DNA of 22,510 bases from Candidatus Woesearchaeota archaeon (GCA_016933095.1 JAFGBP010000084.1:1-22510), one strand, 5' to 3'; positions 15,805 through 22,510 are shown, counted from the first letter of the stretch. A program made the numbers and translations. Notes: generated by a model not told the origin, from the letters alone.

Positions 15805-17151
15805 ATGGGTCACATAACCTCAAAATCCTACCTGCACCTTCAGAAAAGGCTAGATAAGAATGCCCAGGGAGCTCCTGCGTCAGACACTCTTTTTCGGATT
15901 CTCGAGATCCTGTTCACAGAAAAAGAAGCTGAATTAGTTTCTAAGCTACCGATTCGGCTGTTTACTGCGGCTGACGCGGCCAAGCGCTGGAAGATAAAAG
16001 AGGATGAGGCCGAGAAGCTGCTGGATGAGCTGGCTGATAAGGGCCTTTTGATGGATTTCGAGAAGGAGAAAACAAGAGCCTTTGTATTGCCGCCGACAAT
16101 GGCCGGATTCTTTGAGTTCTCCCTGATGAGGACAGACGGGAGGTTTGACAGGAAGGTCTTGTCCGAACTATTCTACCAATACATTAATCAGGAAGAGGAT
16201 TTTGTCAGGATGCTTTTCGGATTGAACCTGCCTGCTGACCGTACCTTGATACACGAAGAGACCATACCTGATAAGTCGGTGGTCTTGGATTATGAAATGG
16301 CGACCTGCATAATAAACACTGCCAGCTGCATTACCGTAGGAATATGCTATTGCAGGCACAAGATGTCCCACCTTGGAAAGGCATGCGACATGCCACAAGA
16401 AGTGTGCTTGACATTCAACAACGCAGCAGAAAGCCTTGCAAAGCATGGCATTGCCAGGAAGATCTCAAAGGAAGAAGCAATGAAAATACTGGACTTATGC
16501 AAGTCAAAAGGACTGGTTCAGATAGGGGATAACGTCCAGAAAGGAGTCAATTGGATGTGCAACTGCTGCGGATGCTGCTGCGAAGCATTGCAAGGATACA
16601 AGAGGCTAGGATACAAGAGCCGGATCCAGAGCAATTACCTCGCTGTCGTCGACAATGAGAAGTGTGCAAGCTGCAAGCTTTGCGTCACGAAATGCCCTGT
16701 CGAAGCGATAGCTTATGATGATAAGACAGATAAGATAGTGATCGATGCTGAAAAGTGCATCGGTTGCGGGGTGTGCGCCAGGTTCTGCAGTTCGCATGCG
16801 CTATCCATGAAAAGGGTTCGGAAGCAATACGTGCCTCGAGACTCGTTTGAGAGGATTGTGGTGAATGCTATTGAAGAAGGAAAGCTTCAGGATTATATCT
16901 TTGACAATTATGACCTCTGGACAAATGAACTATTGAGAGAGTTCCTGAAAGTGATCCTGAAACTTACCCCCCGGAAGCTGCTGATGGCCAACATGCAGCT
17001 GAGATCCAGGTTCCTGGCTTTTGCCGAGCAGACCAAGATGCACGAGCTCTACGAGAAGCTGTTTGAAGAAGGCAAATCGGTCAAGCCAGGTGATGTCAAG
17101 TTAAGTGTGGATGTTGCCGCCAAGCGAGCAGGAAAAAGCCATTCACGATGA
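15805..17151 (+). CDS. 4Fe-4S protein with N-terminal winged-helix-like region
   Basis: This is a 448-aa protein. Residues about 50-105 resemble a winged helix (FTAADAAKRWKIKEDEAEKL, then LADKGLLMDF). A Cys-rich middle part has GICYCRHKMSHLGKAC (about 178-193) and NCCGCCC (about 252-258), and then two classic ferredoxin motifs: CASCKLCVTKCP (about 286-297) and CIGCGVCARFC (about 318-328), fit for two [4Fe-4S] clusters. The last 110 residues are helical and basic. Similar proteins are found in anaerobic archaea and bacteria and are annotated only as ferredoxin-like. It could transfer electrons or act as a redox-sensing regulator. ATG 15805 is preferred over GTG 15802 because it matches the leaderless promoter. 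The gene is monocistronic. Confidence 0.88.
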   Translation: MGHITSKSYLHLQKRLDKNAQGAPASDTLFRILEILFTEKEAELVSKLPIRLFTAADAAKRWKIKEDEAEKLLDELADKGLLMDFEKEKTRAFVLPPTMAGFFEFSLMRTDGRFDRKVLSELFYQYINQEEDFVRMLFGLNLPADRTLIHEETIPDKSVVLDYEMATCIINTASCITVGICYCRHKMSHLGKACDMPQEVCLTFNNAAESLAKHGIARKISKEEAMKILDLCKSKGLVQIGDNVQKGVNWMCNCCGCCCEALQGYKRLGYKSRIQSNYLAVVDNEKCASCKLCVTKCPVEAIAYDDKTDKIVIDAEKCIGCGVCARFCSSHALSMKRVRKQYVPRDSFERIVVNAIEEGKLQDYIFDNYDLWTNELLREFLKVILKLTPRKLLMANMQLRSRFLAFAEQTKMHELYEKLFEEGKSVKPGDVKLSVDVAAKRAGKSHSR

Positions 17152-17226
17152 AACATGGCTCGGCAAGACATAAGACGTCCTTGCGGTGCGAGCGCGGCAA
17201 CTGCGCCAGCACAGTTAACTTGACAG

Positions 17227-17241
17227 TATGGCCAAGCCATA
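17227..17241 (+). promoter_or_regulatory. Hairpin palindrome beside the promoter of the tail-anchored gene
   Basis: TATGGC-CAA-GCCATA is a perfect 6-bp inverted repeat with a 3-nt spacer. It lies just before the TATA box and after the end of the Fe-S gene, so it may be an operator or part of a terminator. Confidence 0.4.
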
Positions 17242-17243
17242 AC

Positions 17244-17254
17244 ATTTAAATATG
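17244..17254 (+). promoter_or_regulatory. TATA box of the tail-anchored protein gene
   Basis: ATTTAAATATG is centred about 28 nt before ATG 17277, giving a leaderless message. Confidence 0.5.
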
Positions 17255-17276
17255 CCATTCTCCAGGATTTGGCTTT

Positions 17277-17549
17277 ATGAAGAAGAAAGCAAAGGCCGCA
17301 AAGGCGAAGAAGCGGGCTCCTGTCAAAGTAGCGAAAAGGACAAAGCCTGTAAAGCGCGTTGTCGCCGCAAAAAAGAGCGTGAAGAGAAGTGCAGCTGCAA
17401 GACCGGCATTGGCAGACAAGCCCATAGAGACAGAGACATTCAGGCCTTTCCCGAAGTGGAAGAGGGATCCTAAGACTGACTTGATTGTGCTGGTCGCGAT
17501 AGTCGCGGTGTTCGCACTGCTCATCATGTTCTTGAAATTCCCTTGGTGA
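17277..17549 (+). CDS. Lys/Ala-rich tail-anchored small membrane protein
   Basis: This is a 90-aa protein. Residues 1-45 are almost all Lys, Arg, Ala, Val and Pro (MKKKAKAAKAKKRAPVKVAK), like a histone H1 tail. A short acidic/aromatic linker (KPIETETFRPFPKWKRD) is followed by one C-terminal transmembrane helix (about 69-87). It has no signal peptide, so the basic part should stay in the cytosol, attached to the membrane by its tail. The basic region could bind DNA, RNA or ribosomes. Sec61-beta also has a C-terminal helix, but its conserved linker is not seen here. It is leaderless, and its stop lies 10 bp from the convergent gyrA stop. Confidence 0.72.
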   Translation: MKKKAKAAKAKKRAPVKVAKRTKPVKRVVAAKKSVKRSAAARPALADKPIETETFRPFPKWKRDPKTDLIVLVAIVAVFALLIMFLKFPW

Positions 17550-17559
17550 GCATTAAGAA

Positions 17560-20058
17560 TTAAGGTTCTTGGTTCTCTGCGTCGCCATTTCCCTCTACTT
17601 TAGCGACTGCGACGACCTTGTCGTTCGGTTCGAGCTTCATGATGCGCACTCCTTGAGTGTTCCTGCCGATCACGCTTATGTTCTTCACGGGAACCCGGAT
17701 AATTATACCTTTCTCAGAGACTATCATGATCTCATCATAATCCTTGACTGCCCTGATGCTGACGACGGGCCCATTCCTTTCAGAGCAGATGATGTTCCTT
17801 ACCCCTTTGCCACCTCTCGAGATGAAGCGGTACTCGTCAAAGCTGCTCCTCTTGCCGTAACCATTCCTAGTGACTGTGAGTGCTGTGTGAGTACCCCGAG
17901 CCCTGATCATACCTATAACCTCGTCCTTTCCTCCAAGCCTGATGCCCCGGACACCCTGGCTACCACGCCCTACTGCACGCGCGTCCTTTTCAGAGAACTT
18001 GACAGCCTGGCCATTCTTTGACGCTATGAATATCTGCTCTTCGCCATTGGTCTTCACGACCTCTACCACCTTATCCCCTTCCATGAGGTGGATTGCGATG
18101 ATGCCGCCCTGCCTCGGGTTCGAGTATTCTTTCAGGCTAGTCTTCTTGACAAGGCCTTTCTTGGTTGCAAAGATCAAGAAGTGTTTAGGATCGAACTCCT
18201 TTACAGGAATGACGGCCTGTACCCTCTCATCAGAATCAACTCTTATCAAGTTTATGATGGGACGGCCCTTGCTCTGCCTCGTGGCTTCAGGGATGTTGTA
18301 CCCTCTCAGCCAATGGACTTTGCCCTTGTCTGTGAAGACCAGGATGTAATCATGGGTGTTGGCGACGAACAAGTGCTCCATGACGTCCTCTTCCTTGGTA
18401 GTGGCGCCTATGACTCCTCGCCCCCCACGCTTCTGGGTCTTGTAGATATCAAGGCTCTGCCTCTTCACATATCCCTCGCGGCTGACTGTTATGACAGTCT
18501 CTTCAGGCTTGATCAAGTCTTCCATGTTGAACTCTTCTGTAGCGCTCTCATCAATCTCAGTCCTCCTCTCGTCGCCGTATTTGTCTATGATCTCTGCCAT
18601 TTCCTGCTTGATGATGTTAAGTATCTTCTTCTCGTCAGCGAGGATGTCCTCAAGTTCCTTTATGAGCGCGATTAGCTTGGTATGCTCGTCCCTTATCTTC
18701 TGCTGCTCAAGCCCTGTGAGCCTCTGCAGCTTCATATCAAGGATGGCCTGGCTCTGGATCTCTGTCAGTTTGTAGCTTGCCATGAGCTTTTGCTTTGCAG
18801 CTCCAGGGTCATTGGCTTTCTTTATGAGAGTGATTATAGGATCAAGATGCTTGAGGGCGACTATAAGGCCTTCTAGTATGTGTGCTCTCTCCTCAGCCTT
18901 CTTCAGGTCGAACTCTGTTCTCTTGCGGACGACAGTCCTCCTATGGTCAATGAATTGTACAAGAATCTGCTTGAGATTAAGGGTCTTTGGCTGGTTGTCG
19001 ACGAGAGCCAGCATTATCGCGCCGAAGCTTGTGTGAAGCCTTGTGTGCTTGAAGAGCTGGTTCTTCACAACCTCAACATTGGCGCCTCTCTTGAGCTCCA
19101 ACACGACCCTCATGCCGTTCCTGTCACTTTCGTCCCTAATATCACTTATTCCTTCGACTGTCTTTGCGTTCACGCAGTCGGCTATCTGCTCTATAAGCTG
19201 GGACTTATTTATCTGATAAGGTATTTCCTTGATTATGATGCGCTCTCGGTCCTTCTTGGTTTCATCCTCAAGCCTGGCTTTGACCTCAATGCTTCCGCGG
19301 CCATACAGATATGTCTCATTAATACCGTTCCTGCCGCAGATTATCCCTCCTGTCGGGAAGTCAGGCCCCCTCACGACCTCAAGGAGATCCCTTATCTCGA
19401 TGTCTGGGTTGTCTATTATTCTCGTGACCGCGCTGCACACCTCTTTCAAGTTGTGGGGTGGTATGTTCGTCGCCATCCCCACTGCAATCCCGCTGCTGCC
19501 GTTGACCAGGAGGTTTGGGAACTTGCTCGGAAGGACAATCGGCTCTTTCAGGCTGCCATCGAAGTTGTCTGTGAAAGGGACTGTCTCCTTGTCGATGTCC
19601 TGGAGCATCTCGTCAGCGATCTTGGCGAGCTTCGCCTCAGTGTATCGCATGGCGGCCGCAGAATCCCCATCGATGCTACCAAAATTCCCCTGTCCCTTTA
19701 TAAGCGGGTAGCGAAGCGAGAAGTCCTGTGCCATGCGCACGAGCGAGTCGTACACGGCGCTGTCTCCGTGCGGGTGGTACTTACCCAGGACCTCTCCCAC
19801 GATCCTTGCGCATTTCTTGAACGGCGTGTTGAACCTTATTCCCATGTCGTTCATGGCGAAGAGTATCCTTCTGTGGACTGGCTTGAAGCCGTCCTTGACG
19901 TCAGGCAGGGCTCTCCCGATGATGACGCTCATCGCGTAATCAAGGTAGCTTGAGCGCATCTCGTCGTCTATCACGGCAGAGATTATCTTCTGCTCTGCAA
20001 CCGCGTCTTTTTTCGGCTGGTTTTCAGTCTCCTCTGCAGAATGTTTCTTTGCGCTCAT
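17560..20058 (-). CDS. gyrA: DNA gyrase subunit A
   Basis: This 832-aa cytosolic breakage-reunion subunit of type IIA topoisomerase works with GyrB (not in the window) to introduce negative supercoils using ATP. The N-terminal winged-helix/tower part carries HPHGDSAVYDSLVRMAQ and the catalytic Tyr139 in AAAMRYTEAKL. The coiled-coil region follows, and from about 515 the C-terminal beta-pinwheel. The GyrA box QKRGGRG near 546-552 marks it as gyrase rather than topoisomerase IV. Ser100 and Asp104 correspond to E. coli Ser83 and Asp87 and are the quinolone-sensitive forms. The first 25 residues are a charged extension. Archaeal gyrases are held to derive from bacteria by transfer. The start is a single ATG preceded by GGAAG. 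A probable TATA box lies about 114 nt upstream. Confidence 0.97.
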   Translation of the reverse strand: MSAKKHSAEETENQPKKDAVAEQKIISAVIDDEMRSSYLDYAMSVIIGRALPDVKDGFKPVHRRILFAMNDMGIRFNTPFKKCARIVGEVLGKYHPHGDSAVYDSLVRMAQDFSLRYPLIKGQGNFGSIDGDSAAAMRYTEAKLAKIADEMLQDIDKETVPFTDNFDGSLKEPIVLPSKFPNLLVNGSSGIAVGMATNIPPHNLKEVCSAVTRIIDNPDIEIRDLLEVVRGPDFPTGGIICGRNGINETYLYGRGSIEVKARLEDETKKDRERIIIKEIPYQINKSQLIEQIADCVNAKTVEGISDIRDESDRNGMRVVLELKRGANVEVVKNQLFKHTRLHTSFGAIMLALVDNQPKTLNLKQILVQFIDHRRTVVRKRTEFDLKKAEERAHILEGLIVALKHLDPIITLIKKANDPGAAKQKLMASYKLTEIQSQAILDMKLQRLTGLEQQKIRDEHTKLIALIKELEDILADEKKILNIIKQEMAEIIDKYGDERRTEIDESATEEFNMEDLIKPEETVITVSREGYVKRQSLDIYKTQKRGGRGVIGATTKEEDVMEHLFVANTHDYILVFTDKGKVHWLRGYNIPEATRQSKGRPIINLIRVDSDERVQAVIPVKEFDPKHFLIFATKKGLVKKTSLKEYSNPRQGGIIAIHLMEGDKVVEVVKTNGEEQIFIASKNGQAVKFSEKDARAVGRGSQGVRGIRLGGKDEVIGMIRARGTHTALTVTRNGYGKRSSFDEYRFISRGGKGVRNIICSERNGPVVSIRAVKDYDEIMIVSEKGIIIRVPVKNISVIGRNTQGVRIMKLEPNDKVVAVAKVEGNGDAENQEP

Positions 20059-20117
20059 CTTCCGTGCCTTTTTCCCCTTGTTTTGCGACTTGAGAAATCA
20101 AAATTCCCTAGTTTCGT

Positions 20118-20131
20118 AAAACCCTTGTTTT
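20118..20131 (-). promoter_or_regulatory. A/T hairpin in the gyrA leader
   Basis: On the minus strand AAAAC-AAGG-GTTTT forms a 5-bp stem with a 4-nt loop inside the presumed gyrA leader. It is similar in kind to, but weaker than, the A-run/T-run hairpins before the TRAM and uS2 genes. Confidence 0.35.
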
Positions 20132-20165
20132 CCGACGATAAAATCTATGTATTTGGAATGATTTT

Positions 20166-20177
20166 GAGTTTATAAGT
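20166..20177 (-). promoter_or_regulatory. Probable TATA box of gyrA
   Basis: ACTTATAAACTC (minus strand) predicts a start near 20146 and a leader of about 88 nt. A second candidate, AGATTTTATCGTC at 20134-20146, would give about 57 nt. Confidence 0.4.
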
Positions 20178-20218
20178 GTTGTCATTTTTACTCATTAATT
20201 TCCATATAGAAAACAATA

Positions 20219-20244
20219 TCGAAAACAAATGCTCAAAAAGCATT
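20219..20244 (-). terminator. Stem-loop and T-rich terminator of the zinc-ribbon gene
   Basis: On the minus strand, AATGCT/AGCATT (20228-20244, 5-nt loop) is followed by TTGTTTTC, 32 nt after the stop codon of the zinc-ribbon gene. Confidence 0.4.
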
Positions 20245-20275
20245 CACCATCTGCAGAAAAAAGCCCAATCACTAC

Positions 20276-20425
20276 TTAGAGAACCGCCAGTATGCGGTCC
20301 TTCTCAAGGCTGTGAATAACAAAAGAATGGCCGCAGAAAACGCACTTCTTCACGCTACCAGAAACCCTCCTTGGATTAGTCTTCTGCTTACCGCCGCACT
20401 TCGGGCACATTACAACGAGCAACAT
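20276..20425 (-). CDS. 49-aa zinc-ribbon protein
   Basis: The minus-strand frame from ATG 20425 to TAA 20276 encodes 49 residues. CPKCGG (Cys7, Cys10) and CVFCGH (Cys28, Cys31) form a four-cysteine zinc ribbon with a 17-residue spacer that is basic (KQKTNPRRVSGSVKK). After the second knuckle comes HSFVIHSLEKDRILAVL. This is a small archaeal zinc ribbon of unknown role; nucleic-acid binding is likely from the basic spacer. ATG 20425 is supported by a TATA box about 27 nt upstream (leaderless). ATG 20410 (MCPKCGG) is an alternative. It lies before gyrA on the same strand but has its own terminator-like stem. Confidence 0.78.
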   Translation of the reverse strand: MLLVVMCPKCGGKQKTNPRRVSGSVKKCVFCGHSFVIHSLEKDRILAVL

Positions 20426-20446
20426 GCAATAAATAACCGAGAAATG

Positions 20447-20458
20447 CGTTTATAATCC
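20447..20458 (-). promoter_or_regulatory. TATA box of the zinc-ribbon gene
   Basis: GGATTATAAACG on the minus strand is centred about 27 nt before ATG 20425. Its presence makes this short gene credible. Confidence 0.55.
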
Positions 20459-20497
20459 TTGCGGGGGCGTGTCCAGTGGAAGAAGATGTCCAGTGGT

Positions 20498-21457
20498 TCA
20501 GATCTCTAGCTTGTCCTCGTCCTTCTCAGCCAAGGGATCGCTCGGATTTGGAGCCTCTTTCTCTTCCTTATCCTCTGCTTTGGGCTTGTCAGGCTCAGCG
20601 TCGTCGGATTCCTTGTCGCCCGGAGTTGCTCCCTCATCAACCGCTGCAGGCTCTCCAACCTCTGCAGGCTGCTCGTCAGAATTCATCCTCTTGAAGCTCT
20701 CGTCAGAGTCATTAGTATCGTTCTTATCCGACAAGGCCTTGATCCTCGCGTCGATATCATCAAGATAAGAATTGTCAGGCTCGTTAGAATCGGCTGTCAG
20801 CCTGTTCTCATCCTTTGGAGGAGCCACGTCCACGACCTTCAGGTCGCCCAGGAGCTGCGCTCCCTCCTCACCAGGCTGGGCAAGGGTCTTCTGCTCTTCA
20901 GGGATGTCCACGACAGGCAGCTCACCAAGCCTCTTCCTGCCGCTCCTGCGCGGCGCGGGCTCAGAAGGCTTGACATCCTGAAAAATCGTCTTTAGCTTGG
21001 CATCTCCCTCTACGTCGAAATACTCGAAGAACTTATGGGTCAACACAACTTCAAAGCTGCGCCCTTTCTTCTTGCGCTCAATAAAGCCCCCGTCGATGAG
21101 GATCTGGATGTGATCATAAGCATTGGTGCCCCTTGCCTTTATGACATCGGCCTGCATCACCGGAGCCTTGTAGGCCACGATGGAAAGCGTCTCAAGCACA
21201 GGGAAAGGAAGCTCGGTATCAGCGACGATTTTAGTGACAAGATTCACGTACTGTTCGCGCACGTTGAGCTTCCAGCCGTCAGCAGAATCCATGAGCGTAA
21301 GGCTCGTGTCCCTCTGGTCGTAATCCTCCTTGAGAGAATTCAGGGCTTTCCTGATGTCGCTCTTCGACACTCCAATCAGTTCAGAGAGGTCTTCCTCTTT
21401 CATCACCTTGCCAGAACTGAAGAGCAAGGACTCAACCTGCTTCTTGACATCTGTCAT
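20498..21457 (-). CDS. scpB: Segregation and condensation protein B with a long acidic tail
   Basis: This is a 319-aa protein. Residues 1-160 hold the two winged helices of ScpB, the SMC-kleisin partner that helps compact and segregate the chromosome: QVESLLFSSGKVMKEEDLSE, DGWKLNVREQYVNLV, the family signature ETLSIVAYKAPV and DHIQILIDGGFIERKKKGRS. Residues about 165-319 form a basic patch (RRSGRKR), then a Glu/Asp/Pro-rich tail with no expected fold; ScpB is usually near 200 aa. ATG 21457 is chosen because a TATA box (21483-21492) and AGGTGA lie just upstream and because MTDVKKQVESLLF matches the family start. An in-frame ATG at 21547, overlapping the previous gene's stop as ATGA, would add 30 residues in codons unlike the rest of the gene. 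Confidence 0.88.
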   Translation of the reverse strand: MTDVKKQVESLLFSSGKVMKEEDLSELIGVSKSDIRKALNSLKEDYDQRDTSLTLMDSADGWKLNVREQYVNLVTKIVADTELPFPVLETLSIVAYKAPVMQADVIKARGTNAYDHIQILIDGGFIERKKKGRSFEVVLTHKFFEYFDVEGDAKLKTIFQDVKPSEPAPRRSGRKRLGELPVVDIPEEQKTLAQPGEEGAQLLGDLKVVDVAPPKDENRLTADSNEPDNSYLDDIDARIKALSDKNDTNDSDESFKRMNSDEQPAEVGEPAAVDEGATPGDKESDDAEPDKPKAEDKEEKEAPNPSDPLAEKDEDKLEI

Positions 21458-21482
21458 CTTAAAAAACTCACCTGTTATAAGA

Positions 21483-21492
21483 CTATTTAATG
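21483..21492 (-). promoter_or_regulatory. TATA box of scpB
   Basis: CATTAAATAG on the minus strand predicts initiation at about 21461, next to ATG 21457. It supports the shorter protein, although transcription could also continue from the upstream gene. Confidence 0.4.
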
Positions 21493-21543
21493 ATTGCCCT
21501 TTTTTTAGCGTTGTACGTGGCGCGTCAGCGACTGTTGCTGCAC

Positions 21544-22137
21544 TCATTTCTTCCTGAAAAACTTGCCGTCCTTCTCCTCAACCTTTCCCTTCTTCACGTT
21601 CACATCAAGGAAATGCTTGAGGTTATCCAAGTCTATCCCTAGCTTCTTTGAGATCTCCTCAGAAGTGTGATGGTGCTCTGTCGCCAGGAGGACTGCGTTG
21701 TGGATCATCTGGTTCATGCTCTTCACAAAGACCTCTTCCTTAGTGGAAAGCTGCCTGTAGCTCGTAGAGACCTCGTGGAGCTTTGCAAGCAAGTCATTGA
21801 ACCAGTTTGTCAAGTCCTTATCCTTGAACTTCAGCTCCTCAGGTGCGATGATATCGATCGTGGCAGGCATGAAGTTGACGCAGAGCCAGTTGAACTTGTC
21901 AAGGCTCTCGACAAGCATCTCCGTATCAGCGAAAGTGCCCCAGAGCTTGCCCTCAGTCTCCTCAGGTTCGCCGTACTCAACGCTCAGGATGTGGATCTGA
22001 TGGTCCTTCTTCAGGTTCGCAATGTAGTCATGCATGGCCTTCTCGACATGCTCCTTCGGAGTGCCGATTACCTCGAATGATACCTGGGCCAATACGCCGC
22101 CCTTCTTCAGCTTCTCCTGGATCTCTTTCTCGTCCAT
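21544..22137 (-). CDS. Unknown protein with a probable C-terminal winged helix
   Basis: This is a 197-aa cytosolic protein. Residues about 10-100 look like an alpha/beta fold (GVLAQVSFEVIGTPKEHVEK, then IHILSVEYGEPEE, then NFMPATIDIIAPEEL). Residues about 105-135 are helical (LTNWFNDLLAKLHEVS). The last 60 residues read as a winged helix (TSEEISKKLGIDLDNLKHFL, then GKVEEKDGKFF). It resembles conserved archaeal proteins of unknown function. It is not ScpA: the kleisin signature I would expect next to scpB is not seen. The gene lies directly upstream of scpB on the same strand and ends in TGA overlapping an ATG of the longer scpB frame, so the two may be co-expressed. A TATA box makes it leaderless. 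Confidence 0.78.
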   Translation of the reverse strand: MDEKEIQEKLKKGGVLAQVSFEVIGTPKEHVEKAMHDYIANLKKDHQIHILSVEYGEPEETEGKLWGTFADTEMLVESLDKFNWLCVNFMPATIDIIAPEELKFKDKDLTNWFNDLLAKLHEVSTSYRQLSTKEEVFVKSMNQMIHNAVLLATEHHHTSEEISKKLGIDLDNLKHFLDVNVKKGKVEEKDGKFFRKK

Positions 22138-22158
22138 AAACAGGGGAAAAAGAAGGGG

Positions 22159-22172
22159 CGTTATATAAATTT
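22159..22172 (-). promoter_or_regulatory. TATA box of the unknown gene upstream of scpB
   Basis: AAATTTATATAACG on the minus strand is centred about 28 nt before ATG 22137. Confidence 0.55.
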
Positions 22173-22188
22173 ATCGTAGAACACTTCA

Positions 22189-22510
22189 TCAAGGCTTCTT
22201 CTTCCAGCCTATGAGCGCCGCTACCGTAAGCAAGAGCACCGCGATCACGAAGTAAGGCGCGTATCCTGCAAGCCTTGCGTTGGATGACTCGTACACGACG
22301 TCTCCGCTTATGAGCTCGCTCATCTTGGGAGTCGCGTTCAACACCTCTCCAGGCGTTATCCTCCGCTCCATCACATCCTGATCCTGCACAAAGGTCCTTT
22401 TTTCAAGTCCATCAAGACCGTCGAGGCTATATTCTTCAAGCCCTTCTTCATCTGCCCCTTTAATTCCTATGAGGCTCAGGTTTATCTCAGGCTCTCCTTC
22501 AAGCTCCACG
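22189..22510 (-). CDS. C-terminal part of a membrane-anchored protein (cut by the window edge)
   Basis: Only the last 106 complete codons are inside the window; the 5' end lies to the right of 22510. The visible part is acidic (GADEEGLEEYSLDGLDGLEK), then has RRITPGEVLNATPKMSELIS. It ends in one transmembrane helix (APYFVIAVLLLTVAALIGW) and KKKP. This is the layout of a type I surface protein with a very short cytosolic tail. The first visible GTG (22507-22509) should not be read as the start. The family cannot be identified from this fragment. Confidence 0.7.
   Translation of the reverse strand, partial: VELEGEPEINLSLIGIKGADEEGLEEYSLDGLDGLEKRTFVQDQDVMERRITPGEVLNATPKMSELISGDVVYESSNARLAGYAPYFVIAVLLLTVAALIGWKKKP

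Noticed and set aside
18880..19953. Long plus-strand open frame (357 codons) inside gyrA
   Set aside because: It is the antisense of a strongly conserved gyrA region, with no domain, promoter or ribosome-binding sequence of its own.
20470..20496. TGTCCAGTGG repeated twice just after the scpB stop
   Set aside because: Only 10 bp and two copies; too short to call an element or an array.
21458..21547. ATG 21547 as start of scpB with an ATGA overlap
   Set aside because: It remains possible, but the extra 30 codons use CGT, CTA, TTA, AGT and ATA unlike the rest of the gene and span a TATA-like box and an AGGTGA before ATG 21457.
1..22510. CRISPR array, transposase, integrase, toxin-antitoxin or known defence genes
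   Set aside because: Both strands were examined and no regular repeat-spacer pattern and no such protein motifs were found.

Overview
The window looks like a piece of an uncultured archaeal chromosome, most likely from a DPANN-type lineage such as Woesearchaeota or a relative; this lineage call is inference. Archaeal signs are an archaeal-type uS2 protein, RadB, a stand-alone TRAM protein, a PGF-pre-PGF surface domain, and archaeal TATA boxes centred about 26 nt before many start codons. A bacterial-type GyrA and an ScpB are also present, as in several archaeal groups. I see no tRNA or rRNA gene, IS element, prophage, CRISPR array or defence island.

Layout. Bases 1-474 are gene-free: a GC-rich structured half with an 18-19 bp direct repeat, then a promoter and a roughly 175-nt mRNA leader with competing AT-rich hairpins before a TRAM-domain gene (475-900). 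Next is a 984-aa membrane-anchored beta-helix surface protein (1064-4018), then thpR (4136-4666). A small lipoprotein gene (5133-4813, minus) diverges from rps2 (5488-6093), which has its own long hairpin-rich leader. A sugar-phosphate nucleotidyltransferase gene (6199-6897) converges on an AAA+ ATPase gene and radB (both minus). A gene of about 5.5 kb (minus, 9029-14564) encodes a modular giant surface protein whose signal-peptide start is out of frame with the only plausible ATG. Upstream of it lies a two-gene minus-strand unit (unknown 133-aa protein and a four-helix membrane protein). Then come an Fe-S protein with an apparent winged helix (15805-17151), a Lys-rich tail-anchored protein (17277-17549), gyrA (minus), an unlisted-size 49-aa zinc ribbon (20425-20276, minus), scpB (minus), an unknown protein with a probable winged helix (minus), and the 3' end of a membrane-anchored protein running off the right edge.

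How it works together. GyrA, ScpB, RadB and the small zinc ribbon suggest chromosome topology, segregation and repair work, but they are transcribed from separate promoters. Two large beta-helix proteins, a lipoprotein and the right-edge fragment make the window rich in cell-surface genes. Both complete large surface proteins end in a helical cytosolic tail.

Gene expression is the most interesting layer. Ten cytosolic or membrane genes appear leaderless, with a TATA box about 26-28 nt before the ATG. The three genes with signal peptides instead have short leaders with a Shine-Dalgarno-like sequence. Only the TRAM, uS2 and probably GyrA genes have long leaders, and these carry A-rich/T-rich hairpins that could form an RNA-level control circuit. 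No complete new multi-gene system is evident; the leader-RNA pattern and the frameshifted giant protein are the best leads.
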